Of a DNA stretch of 64,000 nucleotides, positions 52,296 through 64,000 are shown in pieces. Every line of letters begins with the position of its first letter. Positions within the stretch are counted from its first letter, which is position 1. The notes below the pieces were generated by a model. It was given only the letters and a program-made list of their open reading frames with translations. It did not search any database and was not told the DNA's origin. A program made the translations under genes and the position numbers. Source of the stretch: Tessaracoccus lapidicaptus (GTDB taxonomy: Bacteria > Actinomycetota > Actinomycetes > Propionibacteriales > Propionibacteriaceae); contig NZ_MBQD01000011.1 of assembly GCF_001693815.1 (NCBI RefSeq), positions 310,001 through 374,000 of the forward strand, written 5' to 3'.

Positions 52296-52831
52296 CGGCC
52301 GGTCCGTTCGATCGTGACGAGGTCCTCGCCGTCGGTCTCGCGTACCGCGACGCGGACGCGCTCGTCGCGGGCCGTCGGCAGCTGCCTGCCGACGACGTCC
52401 GCCTGGATGGGCAGTTCCCGCAGCCCGCGGTCGATCAGGGCGGCGAGCTGGATGGCGCGCGGCCGACCCAGGTCGGCCAGCGCGTGCAGCGCGGCCTGCA
52501 CCGTGCGGCCCGAGTAGAGGACGTCGTCGACCAGCACGACGACGGCGTCGTCGATCGAGCGGGGGAGCACCGTGCGGCCGACGGGGCGGGTGGGGTTGGC
52601 GCGCAGATCGTCGCGGTACATCGTGATGTCCAGCCGTCCGACGGCCAGCTCGTGCCCCTGCTCGGCCGCGATCCGCGCGATCCGGTCAGCGAGCGGGGCG
52701 CCGCGGGTGAGGATGCCAAGGAGCACCACCCCCTCCGACCCCTGGTTCCGCTCAAGGATCTCGTGGGTCATCCGGGTCAACGTCCACGCCATCTCGTCGG
52801 CGGTGAGCACCGTCCGTGGGGCCTGTTCCAT
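52292..52831 (-). CDS. pyrR: Bifunctional PyrR regulator / uracil phosphoribosyltransferase
   Basis: A 179-residue PyrR, the UMP-responsive RNA-binding regulator of pyr operons. The PRPP loop is [34 protein letters not shown] and [14 protein letters not shown] are characteristic. The ATG at 52831 has GGGAGG nearby. In actinobacteria PyrR often acts on translation, and a hairpin that occludes the ribosome site lies just upstream. It heads the pyrRBC operon. Confidence 0.95.
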   Translation of the reverse strand: MEQAPRTVLTADEMAWTLTRMTHEILERNQGSEGVVLLGILTRGAPLADRIARIAAEQGHELAVGRLDITMYRDDLRANPTRPVGRTVLPRSIDDAVVVLVDDVLYSGRTVQAALHALADLGRPRAIQLAALIDRGLRELPIQADVVGRQLPTARDERVRVAVRETDGEDLVTIERTGR

Positions 52832-52834
52832 CGC

Positions 52835-52854
52835 ACCTCCCGTGGGTCGGAGGC
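52835..52854 (-). promoter_or_regulatory. Hairpin covering the pyrR ribosome-binding site
   Basis: On the minus strand CCTCC-GACCCACG-GGAGG places the pyrR Shine-Dalgarno GGGAGG in the 3' side of a 5-bp stem with an 8-base loop. Such a hairpin could be stabilised by PyrR to repress translation. The loop does not clearly match a known PyrR-binding sequence, so this is a suggestion. Confidence 0.4.
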
Positions 52855-52927
52855 AATCTACCGCACCCTGCCGGATCGGCCGCGGGACGTCTGCCCTACG
52901 GCCGTCTCGTCGGTTACGCTTGCCCGC

Positions 52928-53128
52928 ATGAATCTGCTCCCTCTCGAGGTCCTGCCCGGCTGGCCCCAGCCGGAGCCCGTGTCGGACCTGACGCTCGTCA
53001 TGCTGACCATCGTGGGCCCGCTGGCGCTGGGCGCGGTCATCGCGCTGCTGGCGTTCGGCCCGAAGCTGGCGCGCCGCCAGCGCGACGAGGCCCGGGGCAC
53101 CGACGTGGAGCGGGTGCACCGGGCCTGA
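52928..53128 (+). CDS. Small single-pass membrane protein, hypothetical
   Basis: A 66-residue protein with one hydrophobic helix (about residues 21-43, LTLVMLTIVGPLALGAVIALLAF) and a charged C-terminal tail (GPKLARRQRDEARG). It has strong actinobacterial codon use and lies between pyrR and convergent pepN. I do not recognise a family. The ATG at 52928 is the only good start. Confidence 0.6.
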   Translation: MNLLPLEVLPGWPQPEPVSDLTLVMLTIVGPLALGAVIALLAFGPKLARRQRDEARGTDVERVHRA

Positions 53129-53135
53129 GCGCAGG

Positions 53136-57976
<4,841 letters not shown>

Positions 57977-57984
57977 TTGCCCCC

Positions 57985-58434
57985 ATGCGTGTCCACATTG
58001 CCACCGACCATGCGGCCTTCGAGCTGAAGAACCACCTCGTCGACCGCCTCCGCGCCGCCGGCTACGACGTCGTCGACCACGGCGCCCACACGTACGAGGC
58101 GCTTGACGACTACCCGCCGCTGATCATCCCCTGCGCGGAGGCCGTGGCCGGCGAACCCGGGGCGCTCGGCATCGTCCTGGGCGGCTCCGGCAACGGCGAG
58201 CAGATCGCCGCGAACAAGGTGCGCGGCATCCGCGCCGCCCTGGCCTACAAGCCGGAGTTGGCCGAGCTCGCGCGCCAGCACAACGACGCCAACATCGTGG
58301 CCCTCGGCGGCCGGATGCAGTCGTTCGACGAGGCCTACGCCATCGTCGAGACGTTCCTCACGACACCCTTCTCCGGCGACGAGCGGCACCAGCGCCGCAT
58401 CGACCAACTCGCCGCGTACGAGGCGCGGGCTTAG
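57985..58434 (+). CDS. rpiB: Ribose-5-phosphate isomerase B
   Basis: A 149-residue RpiB/LacAB-fold enzyme interconverting ribose-5-P and ribulose-5-P. ATDHAAFELK is at the N-terminus and GIVLGGSGNGEQIAANKV forms the active-site loop. It has the actinobacterial form: GSGNGEQ replaces the Cys-containing loop of E. coli RpiB, and glutamate takes over the catalytic role in the mycobacterial enzyme. Its stop overlaps the stop of a small convergent gene. Confidence 0.93.
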   Translation: MRVHIATDHAAFELKNHLVDRLRAAGYDVVDHGAHTYEALDDYPPLIIPCAEAVAGEPGALGIVLGGSGNGEQIAANKVRGIRAALAYKPELAELARQHNDANIVALGGRMQSFDEAYAIVETFLTTPFSGDERHQRRIDQLAAYEARA

Positions 58435-58577
58435 TTCCTCCCGGGCGCGGCGGGCGGGCGCCGCTCGTCGCGCGGCGCGGTGCGCCGGGGGAGCAGCCGG
58501 GCGCGGATGGCGCGTGCCCGGTCCACGAGGCCGGACACCCCGTCGCGGCCGAACTCCCGCGGATGCTCCTCAGTCAT
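58431..58577 (-). CDS. 48-residue hypothetical protein
   Basis: A short gene reading MTEEHPREFGRDGVSGLVDR then a basic, Arg/Pro-rich tail. It lies between rpiB (convergent, stop codons overlapping) and Nei1 (divergent). No family is recognised. Codon positions are GC-biased, but the tail is low complexity, so coding status is uncertain. Confidence 0.4.
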   Translation of the reverse strand: MTEEHPREFGRDGVSGLVDRARAIRARLLPRRTAPRDERRPPAAPGRN

Positions 58578-58610
58578 GAGGGCATGGTAGCCCCGGGCTA
58601 GTCTGGGGCG

Positions 58611-59429
58611 ATGCCCGAGGGTCACATCATCCATCGCCTCGCCGACGCCCTGACGGGGACCTTCGGCGGTCGCCCGGTCTCGGTCACGTCCCCGCAGGGG
58701 CGCTTCGACGCCGCCCCACTCGACGGCGCCGTCCTCGAACGGGGCGAGGCCGTCGGCAAGCACCTCTTCGTCGACTTCGCCACCGGTGACGTCGTGCACA
58801 TCCACCTCGGCCTCATCGGGAAGCTCCAGCTCGAGCCGTTGGCCCCTCCCCGGGGGCAGGTGCGGCTGCGGATCCATGACGGGATCACCTCCGCCGACCT
58901 GCGCGGGCCCCAGTGGTGCCGCACCATCACCCCCGACGAGCGCGACGCCGTCGTCGCGGCCAGCGGCCCCGACCCGCTTCGCCCCGACGCCGATCCCGCG
59001 AAGGGATTCGCCCGCCTGCGCCGCTCGTCGAAGTCGCTCGCGGCCCTCCTCATGGACCAGCGGGTGGCCGCGGGCGTGGGCAACATCTTCCGGGCGGAGG
59101 TGCTGTACCGGCACCGCCTCAACCCCGACGTCCCCGGCAACCGTGTCGACCAGCGCACCTGGGACCTCATCTGGACGGACCTGGTGGGCCTCATGGCGTA
59201 CGCGGTGGAGCACGGCCGCATCGACACCGTCCGTGTCGAGCACGGCCCCGAGGCCCAGGGCCGGGACGCGCGGGTCGACCGCCACGGCGGCGAGGTGTAC
59301 GTCTACCGCCGGGCCGGTCAGCCGTGCCTGGTGTGCGGCACCGCGGTGCGGACCCGCGTGGTCGAGGGACGCAACCTCTACTGGTGTCCTCGGTGCCAAC
59401 GCCGGTCGCGGGCCGCCGCGCAGGTCTAG
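58611..59429 (+). CDS. Nei1-type endonuclease VIII (Fpg/Nei family DNA glycosylase)
   Basis: A 272-residue glycosylase beginning MPEGHIIHRLADAL (Pro1-Glu2 nucleophile). DVVHIHLGLIGKLQLEP, LLMDQRVAAGVGNIFRAEVLYRHRL (H2TH) and zinc finger CLVCG...YWCPRCQ follow. It is the second Nei in the window and belongs to another actinobacterial group, Nei1. beta-Phosphoglucomutase starts 11 bases downstream, but the link is probably positional. Confidence 0.93.
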   Translation: MPEGHIIHRLADALTGTFGGRPVSVTSPQGRFDAAPLDGAVLERGEAVGKHLFVDFATGDVVHIHLGLIGKLQLEPLAPPRGQVRLRIHDGITSADLRGPQWCRTITPDERDAVVAASGPDPLRPDADPAKGFARLRRSSKSLAALLMDQRVAAGVGNIFRAEVLYRHRLNPDVPGNRVDQRTWDLIWTDLVGLMAYAVEHGRIDTVRVEHGPEAQGRDARVDRHGGEVYVYRRAGQPCLVCGTAVRTRVVEGRNLYWCPRCQRRSRAAAQV

Positions 59430-59439
59430 GCTCGTCCGC

Positions 59440-60156
59440 ATGGAGTGGGGCGCGTACACCGCGGTGCTGTTCGATCTCGACGGGGTGCTCACCCCGACCG
59501 CCGAGGTCCATATGAAGGCGTGGAGCGAGATGTTCAACGGCTACCTCGCCGGCCTGCCCGGGCAGGAGCCGTACGGCGACGCGGACTACTTCGCCTACGT
59601 CGACGGCAAGCCCCGCTACGACGGCGTCCGCGACTTCCTGGCCTCGCGCGGCATCCTCCTGCCGGAGGGCGCACCCGACGACGACCCGGGCCTCGAGACG
59701 GTCTGCGGTCTCGGGAACCGCAAGAACGCCACCTTCACCCACATCGTCGCCCGCGACGGGGTGACCCCCTACGCGGGGTCCGTGGCGCTCGTCGAGCAGC
59801 TGGCGGCCGACGGCCACCGGCTCGCCGTCGTGTCCTCCTCGCGCAACGCCCGGCCGGTGCTCGAGGCCGCCGGGCTGGCCGGCCACTTCCCCGTCGTCGT
59901 CGACGGGGTGCTCGCGAAGGCCGAGGGGCTGGCCGGCAAGCCCGCCCCCGACACGTTCCTCCGCGCCGCCCAGCTGCTGGGCGCGCCGCCGGCGCAGGCG
60001 GTCGTGGTCGAGGACGCCATCTCGGGCGTCGCCGCGGGCGCGGCGGGGGGCTTCGGGCTGGTGATCGGGGTTGACCGGGGCGTGGGGGCCGAGGCGCTGC
60101 GCATCGCCGGCGCCCACGTCGTCGTGTCCGACCTGGCGGAGGTGGCGGCGCGATGA
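59440..60156 (+). CDS. pgmB: Beta-phosphoglucomutase (HAD superfamily)
   Basis: A 238-residue HAD phosphotransferase converting beta-glucose-1-P to glucose-6-P. The nucleophile motif is VLFDLDGVLTPTAEVH. VVSSSRNARPVLEAAGL, GKPAPDTFLRAA and VVVEDAISGVAAGAA are HAD motifs II-IV. Its stop overlaps the ATG of the GH65 gene, a known functional pairing: inverting phosphorylases release beta-glucose-1-P, which this enzyme processes. Confidence 0.93.
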   Translation: MEWGAYTAVLFDLDGVLTPTAEVHMKAWSEMFNGYLAGLPGQEPYGDADYFAYVDGKPRYDGVRDFLASRGILLPEGAPDDDPGLETVCGLGNRKNATFTHIVARDGVTPYAGSVALVEQLAADGHRLAVVSSSRNARPVLEAAGLAGHFPVVVDGVLAKAEGLAGKPAPDTFLRAAQLLGAPPAQAVVVEDAISGVAAGAAGGFGLVIGVDRGVGAEALRIAGAHVVVSDLAEVAAR

Positions 60157-62672
60157 TCCGCGACATCACGGGCGACCCCATGGACCGGGACCGCTTCCCG
60201 GTCGACACCTGGCGGCTCGTCGAGACCGAGCCGGGCGAGGACCACGGCCTCACCGAGACCCTCTTCGCGGTCGCGAACGGCCACATCGGGATCCGCGGCA
60301 CGACGGAGGAGGGCCGGCCGAGCCACTCGCCGGGCACCTTCGTCAACGGCTTCCACGAGACGTGGCCGATCAAGCACGCCGAGGAGGCCTACGGCTTCGC
60401 CCGGACCGGACAGACGATCGTCAACGTCCCCGACACCACGCTGCTCAAGGTCTACGTCGACGACGAACCCTTCGTGATCTCCGTGGCCGACCTACAGTCC
60501 TACGAGCGCGCCGTCGACTTCCGCCGCGGCCGCCTCACCCGCTCGCTGGTGTGGCGCACGCCGGCCGGGAAGCGCGTTCGGATCCGGTCCTCGCGCATGG
60601 TCTCCTTCACCGACCGCCACGTCGTGCTCCACGAGCTGGAGGTGACGGTGCTCTCGGGCGGCGGGGCACCCGTCGTGGTCAACTCCCTCATCGTCAACAG
60701 GCAGGACGGCTACACCGACTATCGGCGGCCGGCAGCGGCCGGCGAGGGCTGGGACCCGCGCCGCTCGTCGGCGTTCAACGGCCGCGTGCTGCTGCCCCAG
60801 CTGCACTGGGAGCACGACCCCCGCATGGTGCTGACCTACCAGACCGCACGCTCGGGCATGACGCTGGCGGTGGGAGCCGACCACGCCGTCGAGACCGACA
60901 ATCCCGTCGAGATCCTGTCGTCGACGCAGGAGGACATCGGCAAGTACGTCTTCCGCGTCGAGGCGGCGGAAGGCGTCCCCATCACGGTGCGCAAGGCGGT
61001 GGCCATCCACACCTCCCGGGGCGTGCCGGCCGAGGAGCTGTCCGACCGGTGCCGCCGGACGCTGGACCGCGTCCGCGACAAGGGATTCGAGTACTACCAC
61101 GCCGAGCAGGAGGCCTGGCTGGACACCTTCTGGCGGGACTCCGACGTCGTCATCGACGGCGACCCCGCCGTCCAGCAGGCGGTCCGGTGGTGCCTGTTCC
61201 AGTTGGCGCAGGCCGCCGCCCGCAGCGACCAACTGGGAATCGCCGCCAAGGGCGTGACGGGCTCCGGCTACGAGGGCCAGTACTTCTGGGACACCGAGAT
61301 CTACGTGGTGCCGTTCCTCATCTACACCTCGCCGCGGGTGGCGCGCAACGTCCTGCGGTTCCGGGTCAACCTCCTGCCCCGGGCACGGGAGCGGGCGGCC
61401 GTGCTGTCCCAGAGGGGCGCCCTGTTCCCGTGGCGGACCATCAGCGGTGAGGAGGCCTCGGCGTACTACGCCGCCGGCACCGCGCAGTACCACATCGACG
61501 CGGACGTGGCCTACGCCTTCGCCAAGTACGGCGACCTGACGGGCGACACCGGGTTCATGCACCGCGACGGCGTCGAGGTGCTGATCGAGACCGCCCGCAT
61601 GTGGGCCGACCTCGGGTTCTGGCGACAGGACGCCGACGGCACGGACCAGTTCCACATCCACGGCGTGACCGGCCCCGACGAGTACACCACCGTCGTCAAC
61701 AACAACATGTTCACCAACGTCATGGCCCGGGCCAACCTGCGGGCCGCGGCGACGCTGGTGCGCGAGATGGCCACGGCAGATGCGGAGGTCTACCGCAGGC
61801 TCGCCGCGCGGCTGAATCTCGACCCGGCCGAGGTCGACGAGTGGGAGGCCTGCGCCGACGGGATGGTCGTCCTGTTCGACGAGACCTTCGGCATCCACCC
61901 GCAGGACGCCCAGTTCCTCGCCTCCGAGCTGTGGGACCTCGAGAACACCCCGGATGAGAACCGGCCCCTGCTGCTCCACTACCACCCGCTGGTCATCTAC
62001 CGCTTCCAGGTGCTCAAGCAGGCCGACGTCGTGCTGGCGCTCTTCCTGCAGGGCGACCAGTTCACCCCGGCGCAGAAGCGCGCCGACTTCGAGTACTACG
62101 ACCCGATCACCACGGGCGACTCCACCCTGTCGGGCGTGGTGCAGTCCGTGGTCGCCGCCGAGGTGGGCTACCAGGACATGGCCATGCGCTACTTCCTGTC
62201 GGGCCTGTTCGTGGACCTGGCCGACCTGCACGGAAACGCGCGCGACGGTGTGCACATCGCCTCGACGGGCGGCGTCTGGACGGCTCTGGTCTACGGGTTC
62301 GGCGGCCTGCGCGACCACGGGGGGCGTATCACGTTCGATCCCCGGCTGCCGGACCAGTGGGACAGCCTCCGGTTCCCCCTGCAGATCCGCGGCTCCCGGG
62401 TCAGGGTCCATCTGGAGCGCACCGCCATCACGTTCGAGATCGAAGTCGGCGAGCCGGTGGCCGTGAGCGTGCGCGGTCAGGACGTGACGGTGGAGCCCGG
62501 CACACCACTGCGGGTGCCGTTGGACGGGCAAGGCCCCAGGCTCGCCTCCTTGCACGGCCGGCATCCGGTGCTGGGCGCCAACCGGGAGGACGGGTCGATC
62601 GTGCGGGCCGTGGTTCCCGGCGCGCAGGCCCAGGATCCGGACGGCCCGACAGTGCTGGGAGGACCGCTCTGA
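60153..62672 (+). CDS. GH65 family phosphorylase (maltose/trehalose/kojibiose type)
   Basis: An 839-residue inverting disaccharide phosphorylase. ANGHIGIRGTTEEG is at the N-terminal super-sandwich; YFWDTEIYVVPFL and the catalytic glutamate in HGVTGPDEYTTVVNN follow. The phosphate-binding loop is NARDGVHIASTGGVW. The size suits maltose, trehalose or kojibiose phosphorylases, but specificity cannot be read from these motifs. It forms an ATGA-overlapped operon with pgmB upstream and a hypothetical gene downstream. The substrate disaccharide is presumably an alpha-glucoside. Confidence 0.9.
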   Translation: MIRDITGDPMDRDRFPVDTWRLVETEPGEDHGLTETLFAVANGHIGIRGTTEEGRPSHSPGTFVNGFHETWPIKHAEEAYGFARTGQTIVNVPDTTLLKVYVDDEPFVISVADLQSYERAVDFRRGRLTRSLVWRTPAGKRVRIRSSRMVSFTDRHVVLHELEVTVLSGGGAPVVVNSLIVNRQDGYTDYRRPAAAGEGWDPRRSSAFNGRVLLPQLHWEHDPRMVLTYQTARSGMTLAVGADHAVETDNPVEILSSTQEDIGKYVFRVEAAEGVPITVRKAVAIHTSRGVPAEELSDRCRRTLDRVRDKGFEYYHAEQEAWLDTFWRDSDVVIDGDPAVQQAVRWCLFQLAQAAARSDQLGIAAKGVTGSGYEGQYFWDTEIYVVPFLIYTSPRVARNVLRFRVNLLPRARERAAVLSQRGALFPWRTISGEEASAYYAAGTAQYHIDADVAYAFAKYGDLTGDTGFMHRDGVEVLIETARMWADLGFWRQDADGTDQFHIHGVTGPDEYTTVVNNNMFTNVMARANLRAAATLVREMATADAEVYRRLAARLNLDPAEVDEWEACADGMVVLFDETFGIHPQDAQFLASELWDLENTPDENRPLLLHYHPLVIYRFQVLKQADVVLALFLQGDQFTPAQKRADFEYYDPITTGDSTLSGVVQSVVAAEVGYQDMAMRYFLSGLFVDLADLHGNARDGVHIASTGGVWTALVYGFGGLRDHGGRITFDPRLPDQWDSLRFPLQIRGSRVRVHLERTAITFEIEVGEPVAVSVRGQDVTVEPGTPLRVPLDGQGPRLASLHGRHPVLGANREDGSIVRAVVPGAQAQDPDGPTVLGGPL

Positions 62673-63964
62673 TGGTGACCGAACTCACCGGGGCCGTCCA
62701 GGAAACGTTCGAGTCGCGCCCGACGGCGCGGGGCTTCGAGCTGTGGGGCGAGGGGCGCCTGCGCCGACTCACCGTCGAGTTCGGCGAGGGCTGGGGCCAC
62801 CCCCGGCCTGCCGAGGACGTCGCGGGGGTCGACGTCGACCACGAGGCCGGCGTCGTCGCCCGGGTGCGGGTGCGCTCCGGGCAGCGCGTGCGCCTGGAGG
62901 TGTCGCTGGAGTCGGTGACCGAGGACATCGTCGCGGTGCCGGCGCCCGTGCTGCGGGTCGAGGGTCCGCGGGAGCCCGTGTCGTGGCTGGCGGGTGCGTC
63001 TGGCGAGATCGTCCTGCCGGCGCCGGACGGCCCGGGCATGCTGACGCAGCGCCGCGGCCTGTGTGCCCCGGGCGAGGGCCTCGGCGAGGCCGTCCTGTTC
63101 GAGGACCCCGCGCTGCTGCGCCCGCGACAGCTGGTGTCGGCCGCCTGGACGTACGAGGCCATGACGGGCGAGGAGCTGGAGGTGCCGGTCGAGCAGACCT
63201 GGCTGCCGTGGGTGCGGCATGTCCCGGTGGGCGACGCCGTCGAGTTCAGCGTCCCGGACGGCACCGTCACGGTCGAAGAGGGGGCCGACCTGGCCGAGGC
63301 GGAGGGGGAGTTCATGGTCACCCCGAGGCCAGGGCTCGAGCGCGTCGGGGTGTGGGGGCCCGGCGGCCGGACCGAGGTCGAGGTCGGCGCGTTCCGCGAC
63401 GTGGCGGTCCTCCGCGGTGAGCTGATGGCCGGTGGCCCGCGCACCGACGTCTGGGCCTACGTCGCCGTGCGGCACATGCTCGACTCCTGGACGTCGGAGG
63501 ATCTGCTCGACGCGGTCGACCGCGTCATCGGCGACTACCAGGACCGCCCCACCGCGTGGGCCGCGTGCACCGCGATCCTCGCCCACCGGCTCGGTCTGCC
63601 GGTCGAGAGGGAGGCGTCGGCCGCCGCCGCCGCGGTCCTGGCGCGCCCGACGCGCCTCGACGGCATCCTGCTCGCGCTGCACGGCCTGACGCCGGTCGAT
63701 GTCGCGGGCGGCGGGTGGCCCATCGGGGACTTCGACGAGGTGGGCCGCTCGGCGTTCACGGCGATCGGCTTCGGGCGGATCAGCACCGACGACCGCCCGC
63801 TGAGGGGCAGCGACGTGGCGCTCGCCAAGCTGTACGCGGCGGGACTGGGGGAGTCGGAGCGCGGCATCCGGCTGGCCGCCTACGCGCAGGCCGCCGAGAA
63901 CCGGCTCCTGTGCCTGCTGTCGGCGGCGCCGAACCCGGTCGACGTCGCCTGGTTGTCGATCTGA
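62672..63964 (+). CDS. Hypothetical protein in the pgmB-GH65 operon
   Basis: A 430-residue protein of unknown family. Its ATG overlaps the GH65 TGA. The first 250 residues are rich in short beta-type stretches (LRVEGPREPVSWLAGASGEIVLP), and the last 180 are helical with repeated Ala-rich segments. There is no signal peptide, membrane helix or recognised catalytic motif. Co-translation with GH65 suggests a role in the same disaccharide pathway. Confidence 0.7.
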   Translation: MVTELTGAVQETFESRPTARGFELWGEGRLRRLTVEFGEGWGHPRPAEDVAGVDVDHEAGVVARVRVRSGQRVRLEVSLESVTEDIVAVPAPVLRVEGPREPVSWLAGASGEIVLPAPDGPGMLTQRRGLCAPGEGLGEAVLFEDPALLRPRQLVSAAWTYEAMTGEELEVPVEQTWLPWVRHVPVGDAVEFSVPDGTVTVEEGADLAEAEGEFMVTPRPGLERVGVWGPGGRTEVEVGAFRDVAVLRGELMAGGPRTDVWAYVAVRHMLDSWTSEDLLDAVDRVIGDYQDRPTAWAACTAILAHRLGLPVEREASAAAAAVLARPTRLDGILLALHGLTPVDVAGGGWPIGDFDEVGRSAFTAIGFGRISTDDRPLRGSDVALAKLYAAGLGESERGIRLAAYAQAAENRLLCLLSAAPNPVDVAWLSI

Positions 63965-63967
63965 GGG

Positions 63968-64000
63968 TCAGTCCTCGAGCGCGGCGAGCTGGTCCTCGAG
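63968..64000 (-). CDS. C-terminal end of a gene entering from the right edge
   Basis: The minus strand reads LEDQLAALED then TGA (63968-63970). Only ten residues are visible. The helical, Leu/Glu/Asp-rich ending gives no family. Confidence 0.4.
   Translation of the reverse strand, partial: LEDQLAALED

Overview
The window is a GC-rich (roughly 70 percent) actinobacterial chromosome segment. Codon third positions are almost all G or C, GTG and TTG starts are frequent, and gene pairs often overlap as ATGA. Actinobacterial markers include Orn, EttA, PyrR-PyrB-PyrC, PepN, an Lhr-Nei2 pair, a DUF3618 protein and a DUF222/13E12 HNH protein. A member of the Propionibacteriales or a relative fits, but this placement is an inference. 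No rRNA, CRISPR array or prophage was seen. Three tRNA genes are present: Lys-CTT, His-GTG and Arg-TCT.

Layout. 0-5.9 kb holds YigZ (cut by the window edge), a Bcp-type peroxiredoxin, a DUF3618 protein, an LCP lipoprotein, an arsenic pair (ArsR-ArsC fusion plus ArsC), tRNA-Lys, a stress-type SDR and topoisomerase IB. 5.9-14.3 kb holds an ABC ATPase remnant, tRNA-His, Orn, tRNA-Arg, a 2H phosphoesterase, a PrsW protease overlapping two dynamin-like GTPases, and ettA. 14.4-23.0 kb holds an ECF sigma factor with a membrane partner, a DUF559 endonuclease-fold gene between two 78-bp palindromes, a YdiJ-type FAD/Fe-S dehydrogenase with a MarR regulator, and a divergent acyl-CoA ligase with a double hot-dog thioesterase. 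23.0-26.0 kb is a repeat island: an HNH (DUF222) gene sits between two mirror-image arms of about 0.7 kb built from tandem 21-25-mers, hairpin elements with covarying stems and a core of about 290 bp.

26.1-40.0 kb is an arabinan/arabinose locus. It contains araA with a perfect 18-bp LacI-type operator, a LacI regulator, two exported GH43 enzymes, a GH51 arabinofuranosidase, a binding-protein ABC importer (binding protein and two permeases, no ATPase), a cytoplasmic GH43, a DUF624 protein and a second LacI regulator. The likely flow is extracellular arabinan cleavage, import, cytoplasmic trimming, then L-arabinose isomerisation. araB and araD are absent.

40.1-49.7 kb holds Nei2 and the giant helicase Lhr, a second palindrome-bracketed DUF559 gene, gnd, a VOC protein and a GH32 enzyme. 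49.7-53.1 kb holds a 31-codon small ORF with 100 percent GC3 and the pyrR-pyrB-pyrC operon. 53.1-64.0 kb holds pepN, ligA, rpiB, Nei1 and an operon of beta-phosphoglucomutase, GH65 phosphorylase and a protein of unknown function.

The most unusual feature is that all three stand-alone nuclease-like genes (two DUF559, one HNH) are bracketed by palindromic or inverted-repeat DNA. In both DUF559 genes the stop codon lies inside a palindrome arm. This suggests compact nuclease-plus-structured-DNA cassettes, possibly selfish.
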